Below, piece by piece: positions 58,358-64,000 of a stretch of DNA of 64,000 nucleotides. The DNA is from Kitasatospora sp. SolWspMP-SS2h (GTDB lineage: Bacteria > Actinomycetota > Actinomycetes > Streptomycetales > Streptomycetaceae), in contig NZ_QLLT01000005.1 in the NCBI RefSeq assembly GCF_003259315.1, positions 232,178 to 296,177 of the forward strand, in the 5' to 3' direction. Numbering within the stretch: the stretch's first letter is position 1; every line of letters starts with the position of its first letter. A model generated the notes under the pieces. It was given only the letters and a program-made list of their open reading frames with translations, did not search any database and was not told where the DNA came from. The position numbers were made by a program, and so were the translations under genes.

Positions 58358-59647
58358 TCAGCGCGCGTCGAGCGGCACGTAGTCGCGGATCTCCACGCCG
58401 GTGTAGATCTGCCGCGGGCGGCCGATCCGGCTGGTCGGGTCCTTGATCATCTCGTGCCAGTGGGCGATCCAGCCGGGGAGCCGGCCGATCGCGAACAGCA
58501 CGGTGAACATGCTGGTCGGGAAGCCCATCGCGCGGTAGATCAGGCCGGTGTAGAAGTCCACGTTCGGGTAGAGCTTGCGCGAGACGAAGAAGTCGTCCTT
58601 GAGCGCGTGCTCCTCCAGCTTGAGCGCGATCTCCAGCAGCTCGTCGGACTGGCCGAGCTGGGCCAGCACCTCGTGGGCGAGCACCTTGACCTGCGCGGCG
58701 CGCGGGTCGAACGCCTTGTAGACGCGGTGGCCGAAGCCCATCAGCTTGACGCCGTCCTCGCGGTTCTTCACCTTGCGGATGAACCCGTCGACGTCGCCGC
58801 CGTCCTTCTGGATCTGCTCCAGCATCTCCAGCACGGCCTGGTTGGCACCGCCGTGCAGCGGGCCCCAGAGCGCCGAGATGCCCGCCGAGATCGAGGCGAA
58901 CAGGTTGGCGTGCGAGGAGCCCACCAGGCGCACCGTCGAGGTGGAGCAGTTCTGCTCGTGGTCCGCGTGCAGGATGAACAGCTTGTCCAGGGCGTTGACC
59001 ACGACCGGGTTCAGCTCGTAGTCCTCGGCCGGGACGGCGAAGGTCATCCGCAGGAAGTTCTCGACGTAGCCGAGGTCGTTGCGCGGGTAGACGAAGGGCT
59101 GGCCCATCGCCTTCTTGTACGCGTAGGCCGCGATGGTCGGCAGCTTCGCCAGCAGGCGGACCGTCGACAGGTTGCGCTGCGCCTCGTCGAACGGGTTGTG
59201 GCTCTCCGGGTAGAACGTGGAGAGCGCGCCGACCACCGAGGAGAGCATCGCCATCGGGTGCGCGTCCCGGGGGAAGCCCTGGTAGAAGCGCTTGACGTCC
59301 TCGTGCAGCAGGGTGTGCTGGGTGATCTCGTTGCTGAACGCCTCCAGCTCGCCGGCCTTCGGCAGCTCGCCGTTGATCAGCAGGTAAGCGGTCTCGATGA
59401 AGTTGGCCTCCGAGGCCAGCTGCTCGATCGGGTAGCCGCGGTAGCGCAGGATTCCGGCGTCACCGTCAATGAAGGTGATCGCGGACTTGTTGGCGGCGGT
59501 GTTGCCAAAACCGTTGTCCAGGGTGACCAGGCCGGTCTGCGGAAGCAGCTTCGAGATGTCGAAGCCGGAGTTGCCCGCAGTGCTCTCGACGACGGGGTAC
59601 TCGTACTCGCCGTCCTGGTACCGCAGTACTACCGATTTGTCGCTCAC
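58358..59647 (-). CDS. gltA: Citrate synthase (type II, hexameric-type)
   Basis: A 429-residue enzyme condensing acetyl-CoA and oxaloacetate at the entry to the TCA cycle. The three catalytic residues are visible: His in LWGPLHGGANQ, His in MGFGHRVYK and Asp in NVDFYTGLIY. I chose GTG 59647 because GAGGAAG lies just upstream and a promoter at 59670-59699 would put the transcript start downstream of the other candidate, ATG 59677, which has no ribosome-binding site. The resulting length fits type II citrate synthases. It is monocistronic with its own terminator. Confidence 0.95.
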   Translation of the reverse strand: MSDKSVVLRYQDGEYEYPVVESTAGNSGFDISKLLPQTGLVTLDNGFGNTAANKSAITFIDGDAGILRYRGYPIEQLASEANFIETAYLLINGELPKAGELEAFSNEITQHTLLHEDVKRFYQGFPRDAHPMAMLSSVVGALSTFYPESHNPFDEAQRNLSTVRLLAKLPTIAAYAYKKAMGQPFVYPRNDLGYVENFLRMTFAVPAEDYELNPVVVNALDKLFILHADHEQNCSTSTVRLVGSSHANLFASISAGISALWGPLHGGANQAVLEMLEQIQKDGGDVDGFIRKVKNREDGVKLMGFGHRVYKAFDPRAAQVKVLAHEVLAQLGQSDELLEIALKLEEHALKDDFFVSRKLYPNVDFYTGLIYRAMGFPTSMFTVLFAIGRLPGWIAHWHEMIKDPTSRIGRPRQIYTGVEIRDYVPLDAR

Positions 59648-59669
59648 GTCTTCCTCACCGACGAAATTG

Positions 59670-59699
59670 ATCCTCATCCGACTGCCCTGACTGTCTCAA
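59670..59699 (-). promoter_or_regulatory. Probable citrate synthase promoter
   Basis: On the minus strand TTGAGA (59699-59694), an 18-bp spacer and GAGGAT (59675-59670) form a sigma-70-type promoter about 22 bp before the GTG start. It supports the GTG over the upstream ATG. Confidence 0.45.
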
Positions 59700-59879
59700 C
59701 GATCCCCCACCGAAGGACGGCCGCGCACCCGGGGGTGACCCCGGGAAGGACCGGGGCCTACAAACTCCGCTGCCGCCACCGGTGCGAACCGGACAAGATC
59801 GGCAGCGGCACCGGACCAGGTTCCGCCCTAAATCTCTTCACGTCAAGACAACCTCTGAACGTACCGTACCCCCTGGAAC

Positions 59880-62078
59880 TCAGCCCGCCGCCAATCTGTG
59901 GTCCAGCGCGGAGTGCCGCCGACCGGCGCTGACCGCCCGCACCGCCTGCCCGATGGCCTTGCGCGACCCGACCAGCACCACCAGCTTCCGGGCCCGCGTC
60001 ACCGCCGTGTACAACAGGTTGCGCTGGAGCATCGTCCACGCCGAGGTGGTGACGGGAATCACCACCGCCGGGTACTCGCTGCCCTGCGAACGGTGGATCG
60101 TCACCGCGTACGCGTGCGCCAGCTCGTCCAGCTCGTCGAAGTCGTACGGGATCTCCTCGTCCTCGTCGGTCATCACCGTCAGCCGCTGGTCGTCCACGCT
60201 CAGTGCCGTCACGACGCCCACTGTGCCGTTGAAGACGCCGCTGCGCCCCTTGTCGTAGTTGTTCCGGATCTGGGTGACCTTGTCGCCGACCCGGAACGTC
60301 CGCCCGCCGAAGCGGCGTTCGGGCAGGCCCTCGCGGGCCGGGGTGACGGCCGACTGGAGCAGCGTGTTCAGCGCGCCGGCCCCGGCCGGGCCGCGGTGCA
60401 TCGGCGCCAGCACCTGCACGTCGCGCCGCGGGTCCAGGCCGAAGCGCTGCGGGATGCGGCGGGCCACCACGTCCACCGTCAGGCCCGCCGCGCGCTCCGC
60501 GTCGTCCTCCACGAACAGGAAGAAGTCCGGCAGGCCCTCGGTCAGCGGCGGCAGGCCCTCGTTGATCCGGTGCGCGTTCACCACCACGCCGGACTGCTGG
60601 GCCTGCCGGAAGATCCTGGTCAGCCGGACCGACGGGATCGGGCTGCCGGGCGAGAGCATGTCCCGCAGCACCTCGCCCGCGCCCACCGAGGGCAGCTGGT
60701 CGACGTCCCCCACGAACAGCAGGTGCGCGCCCGGCGCCACCGCCTTGACCAGCTTGTTCGCCAGGATGAGGTCCAGCATCGAGGCCTCGTCGACCACCAC
60801 CAGGTCCGCGTCCAGCGGCCGGTCCCGGTCGTAGGCCGCGTCACCGCCCGGCTTCAGCTCCAGCAGCCGGTGCACCGTCGACGCCTCCGCGCCGGTCAGC
60901 TCCGCCAGCCGCTTCGCCGCCCGCCCGGTCGGCGCCGCCAGCACCACCTTCGCCCGCTTCGCCAGCGCCAGCTGGACGATCGAGCGCACCGTGAAGGACT
61001 TGCCGCAGCCCGGGCCGCCGGTCAGCACCGCGACCTTCTCGGTCAGCGCCAGCCGCACCGACTGCTCCTGCTCCGGGGCCAGCTCCGCCCCCGTCCGCTT
61101 CGCCAGCCAGCCCAGCGCGGCCGGCCAGTCCACGTCCCGGAACCACGGCATCCGGTCCCCGTCCGCCCGCAGCAGCCGCAGCAGCTGGCCCGCCATCGAC
61201 AGCTCCGCCCGGTGGAACGGCACCAGGTACACCGCCGTGACCTGCTGCCCGTCCGCCCCCGGCAGCCGCTCGCAGACCACCCCCTCCGCCGCGACCAGCT
61301 CCGCCAGGCAGTCGATCACCAGCCCGACGTCCACCTGGAGCAATTTCACGCCGTCCGCGATCAGCCGCTCCTCCGGCAGGTAGCAGTGCCCCTGATCGGT
61401 GGACTGCGACAGCGCGTACTGCAGGCCCGCCTTCACCCGCTCCGGCGAGTCGTGCGGGATGCCCACCGCCTGCGCGATCCGGTCCGCCGTCAGGAAGCCG
61501 ATGCCCCACACGTCCGACGCCAGGCGGTACGGCTGGTTCTTCACCACCCCGATCGAGGCGTCGCCGTACTGCTTGTAGATCCGCACCGCCAGCGAGGTCG
61601 ACACCTGGACGCCCTGCAGGAAGACCATCACCTCCTTGATGGACTTCTGCTCCTCCCACGCCTTGGCGATCATCTTCGTGCGCTTCGGGCCCAGGCCCGG
61701 CACCTCGATCAGCCGCTGCGGCTCGTTCTCGATCACCTCCAGGGTCTCCACCCCGAAGCGCTCCACGATCCGCTCCGCGAACCGCGGCCCGATCCCCTTG
61801 ATCAGCCCCGAGCCCAGGTACCGCCGGATGCCCTGGACGGTGGCCGGCAGCACCGTCGTGTAGTTCTCCACCGTGAACTGCCGCCCGTACTGCGGGTGCG
61901 AGCCCCACCGCCCGAACAGCCGCAGGCTCTCCCCCACCTGCGCCCCCAGCAGCGCCCCCACCACCGTCAGCAGGTCGTTCGCCCCGCGCCCGGTGTCCAC
62001 CCGGGCGACCGTGTACCCCGTCTCCTCGTTGGCGTACGTGATCCGCTCCAGGACCCCCTCCACCTGAGCCAGCTGCAC
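59880..62078 (-). CDS. recD2: RecD2-type 5'-3' DNA helicase
   Basis: A 732-residue SF1 helicase of the RecD-like group without RecB/RecC. The N-terminal domain (about 1-320) contains helix-hairpin-helix units (RYLGSGLIKGIGPRFAERIV, LIEVPGLGPKRTKMIAKAW). The motor has GGPGCGKSFT (Walker A), VVVDEASMLD (Walker B), FVGDVDQLPSVGAG, RIFRQ and AYAVTIHRSQGSEYPAVVIPV, ending TAVTRARKLVVLVG. It acts in DNA repair and fork processing. I chose GTG 62078, preceded by GAGGTG; GTG 62090 is the longer alternative. Confidence 0.94.
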   Translation of the reverse strand: MQLAQVEGVLERITYANEETGYTVARVDTGRGANDLLTVVGALLGAQVGESLRLFGRWGSHPQYGRQFTVENYTTVLPATVQGIRRYLGSGLIKGIGPRFAERIVERFGVETLEVIENEPQRLIEVPGLGPKRTKMIAKAWEEQKSIKEVMVFLQGVQVSTSLAVRIYKQYGDASIGVVKNQPYRLASDVWGIGFLTADRIAQAVGIPHDSPERVKAGLQYALSQSTDQGHCYLPEERLIADGVKLLQVDVGLVIDCLAELVAAEGVVCERLPGADGQQVTAVYLVPFHRAELSMAGQLLRLLRADGDRMPWFRDVDWPAALGWLAKRTGAELAPEQEQSVRLALTEKVAVLTGGPGCGKSFTVRSIVQLALAKRAKVVLAAPTGRAAKRLAELTGAEASTVHRLLELKPGGDAAYDRDRPLDADLVVVDEASMLDLILANKLVKAVAPGAHLLFVGDVDQLPSVGAGEVLRDMLSPGSPIPSVRLTRIFRQAQQSGVVVNAHRINEGLPPLTEGLPDFFLFVEDDAERAAGLTVDVVARRIPQRFGLDPRRDVQVLAPMHRGPAGAGALNTLLQSAVTPAREGLPERRFGGRTFRVGDKVTQIRNNYDKGRSGVFNGTVGVVTALSVDDQRLTVMTDEDEEIPYDFDELDELAHAYAVTIHRSQGSEYPAVVIPVTTSAWTMLQRNLLYTAVTRARKLVVLVGSRKAIGQAVRAVSAGRRHSALDHRLAAG

Positions 62079-63666
62079 CGGACACCTCACCCGCGATCAG
62101 GAACACGCCACCGGGAAAGGTACTCCGCCCGACCGACAGGCCGGTCGCACCCGACGGCACCGCACACCCGCGGCGCACCACCCCGCCCCCGCGCGCCCTC
62201 CCCCAGCGGAGCACCCGCGGAACGACCCGCCGTCCCGCCACCCCCTCCGGCACCACCGCGCCCGCCGCCCGACCGCCGCCCGGTCCGGGGCGAGCGCCGG
62301 CGCACCCGGACCGGCCGTGAAGGCCCGCCGCCCGACCGCCACCCGGTCCGAGGCGAGCGCCGGCGCACCCGGACCGGCCGTGAAGGCCCGCAGGCCGAGG
62401 GCCGGACCGAGCGGCCACGGCAGCGCCGGCCCGAGCAGCGTGCCGCCGCCGCCGATACCCGGAACACCGTCTCCAGCACGGCCACCAGACCTTCCCCCGA
62501 CGCCACATCAACTTCCCATCCAGGAAACGAACTTCGACCGGTACGCCGCAGCCCAACGCCCCCACCCGCCGGCGCGGTCTCCGTCGCCCGCGCGACCGCC
62601 CCCGCAGCCGCGCCCCGCACCCGGAACCAGCTCGCTCCCGCGTCCGCATAGAACGAGCCGCCCGGAAACCGATTTGCCGTCACCGGCTCTGCCAGCTAAG
62701 GGAGTTCCACCCTCACGCCGAGCGGCTCAGCCAGCTTCGGCACCACGGCGAACACCGCCGGATCGACCCCCGTCCAAGCCGACGCCCTTCACGGTCGCAC
62801 CGTCTCGTCCGAGGTCAGCGCCGCCAGCCCGCCGCGCACCTGGAGCACCCCGACCACCCCCGGCACCCGGCCCAACACCCCCACCGGCAGCGGACGCTGC
62901 GCCAGGCCCAAGACCACCACGTCACCGCCCGCCCCTCCCGGAGGGTGCGACGGTGAAGGACGTCGGGCACCACGCAGGCCAGCACGGGCACCAGCACCAG
63001 TTGAGGGTCCGCCTCGGCTCCCGCCGGGGGCCACACAGCCGCAGCCGGGGCACGTCCGCCCCTTCCACGACCAGCCGCGCGGACAACCCCGACGCCCGCC
63101 TCGGGCCCCGCCGACGCACCAGCTTCCGACCCGCCCGGCGCGCCACCCATCCGTCCACCGGACGGACACCGCCCAACCCCACCAGCAGGCCCGCCAAGGC
63201 CACCGGAGCCCCCTCCAGCAGCCGAACGGCGGTCAGCGCGGGCTCACCCGCGCCCCGGGCCCGCTGGAGCGCCAGCGCCGCCTCCCTGCGCCGCGCCTCC
63301 AGCCGGGCTGCGACCACCACCGTGGACACCCGACCGCCAGCAGAACCGTCGGCGCGAACGACTACAGCACCACCCTCCGGGCCCGCCACACCGCAGAGGT
63401 GTCCACCAGCGCCGACAACCGCTGGGTCAGCTTCGGCACCCCCATCCTCCTGGTCCCGGCCGGGCAGGGGAACCGGTCCGAGACCACCCCGCCGCACGCC
63501 GACACCGACACCACCAGCGCTTCATCGTCCGACCCGTCCAGCGGCTCCAACTCCCCGACCACCACCGCTCCGATCGACCCGGCCGATCCGGACGTCACCA
63601 CCCACCCCCCGGCCCCTTCAGCCCGAACCGCTCCAACGACGCAGCGGACAGACTCGGGAACGCGAG
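62079..63666. other. 1.6-kb gene-poor region between recD2 and the rRNA operon
   Basis: No intact gene is recognised on either strand. It contains a 63-bp tandem duplication (62265-62390). Minus-strand stretches have protein-like composition but in different frames: about 63160-63420 (VSTVVVAARLEARRREAALALQ ... RLLEGAPVALAGLLVGLGG) and about 62790-62930 (VVVLGLAQRPLPVGVLGRVPGVVGV). On the plus strand 63361-63655 is also open and Thr/Ser/Pro-rich. The pattern suggests one or more decayed genes, but I cannot name a family. Confidence 0.45.
62265..62390. repeat. 63-bp tandem duplication
   Basis: Units 62265-62327 and 62328-62390 match at 61 of 63 positions. Each contains GCGAGCGCCGGCGCACCCGG and ends GTGAAGGCCCG. 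The unit length is a multiple of three. It lies about 190 bp upstream of the recD2 start in otherwise unexplained DNA. Confidence 0.9.
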
Positions 63667-63697
63667 AAAGCCCCCTGACATCCCGTCAGGGGGCTTT
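63667..63697 (-). terminator. rRNA operon terminator
   Basis: A perfect 13-bp stem, AAAGCCCCCTGAC with GTCAGGGGGCTTT, and loop ATCCC, directly after 5S rRNA on the minus strand. The T-run follows the stem in both directions. Confidence 0.92.
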
Positions 63698-63709
63698 CCC
63701 ACAAAGATT

Positions 63710-63828
63710 GTTCGGCGGCGTCCTACTCTCCCACAGGGTCCCCCCTGCAGTACCATCGGCGCTGTGAGGCTTAGCTTCCGGGTTCGGAATGTAACCGGGC
63801 GTTTCCCTCACGCTATGACCACCGAAAC
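63710..63828 (-). rRNA. rrf: 5S ribosomal RNA
   Basis: The minus strand reads GTTTCGGTGGTCATAGCG at the 5' end, contains CCCGGTTACATTCCGAACCC and GATGGTACTGCAGGGGGGAC, and ends near GCCGCCGAAC, the standard actinobacterial 5S sequence and length. It lies between the 23S 3' end and the operon terminator. Confidence 0.96.
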
Positions 63829-63897
63829 ACGGTGAAACGTGTCGCCACCCACCCGTGGCGGGGTAGGGGTCGTTGTTTCAGAACAACACAGTGGACG

Positions 63898-64000
63898 CGA
63901 GCAACTGAGGACAAGCCCTCGGCCTATTAGTACCGGTCAACTCCACCCCTCACAGGGCTTCCATATCCGGCCTATCAACCCAGTCGTCTACTGGGAGCCT
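63898..64000 (-). rRNA. rrl: 23S ribosomal RNA, 3' end (partial)
   Basis: The minus strand from 64000 downward reads GACTGGGTTGATAGGCCGG and GTTGACCGGTACTAATAGG, the conserved 23S 3' domain, then CCGAGGGCTTGTCCTCAGTT. The gene continues beyond the window; the exact 3' end (about 63898) is estimated. The 23S-5S spacer (about 63829-63897) shows no gene. Confidence 0.93.

Overview
The window is very GC-rich actinobacterial chromosome with extreme G/C at third codon positions, many GTG starts and one TTG start. The 5S/23S rRNA sequences, the tRNA, an ROK-controlled sugar ABC operon without its own ATPase, sortase-anchored surface proteins and a PknG locus all point to Streptomycetaceae (Streptomyces or Kitasatospora). 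I see no insertion sequence, integrase, CRISPR array or phage module. It reads as core chromosome with small patches of gene decay.

Layout. 0.1-9.8 kb: a small membrane protein, 4-alpha-glucanotransferase (malQ, minus), a large secreted GH84-like protein (plus), an HNH endonuclease, a MscS channel, and a LysR regulator divergent from an SDR with a near-perfect operator between them. 10.8-17.7 kb: a carbohydrate operon of ROK repressor, lipoprotein binding protein, two permeases, GH4 glycosidase, mini-ORF and BadF-type sugar kinase. 17.9-22.8 kb: an LPGTG-anchored lectin/DUF11 protein, the remains of an alpha/beta hydrolase and possibly a regulator, an unknown conserved protein and an MTA/SAH-nucleosidase-like protein.

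23.3-34.0 kb is the most interesting part. Seven genes in one direction encode a GlnX-like four-helix membrane sensor, a GlnH-like amino-acid-binding protein, an unknown helical protein, a PknG-type kinase, a PP2C phosphatase, a VWA protein and an FHA protein. The first part matches the mycobacterial GlnX-GlnH-PknG amino-acid-sensing module. The second part resembles kinase/PP2C/VWA (TerY-P-like) modules with an FHA reader added. Kinase, phosphatase and FHA protein all carry N-terminal zinc ribbons.

34.1-43.1 kb: a two-gene ABC exporter, truncated haemoglobin, an unknown protein, a thioesterase, EttA, a thioester-domain surface protein, an SsbB-like single-strand-binding protein with DnaA-box-like sequences upstream, and tRNA-Arg(TCT). 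43.2-54.3 kb: TetR/GNAT, a crotonase lacking both canonical catalytic glutamates, an acyl-CoA dehydrogenase divergent from its probable TetR regulator, a GH5 glycosidase, an M3 peptidase, a short PolA-like polymerase and a membrane SpoIIE-type phosphatase. 54.5-62.1 kb: a CsoR-box-controlled copZ-copA pair, an SDR, citrate synthase and RecD2. 62.1-64.0 kb: a gene-poor, repeat-bearing stretch, then the 3' end of an rRNA operon transcribed leftward (terminator, 5S, partial 23S).

Many intergenic regions contain strong hairpin terminators, and several divergent promoters contain clean inverted repeats that tie regulators to their targets. All functions are inferred from sequence reading alone; no database search was possible.
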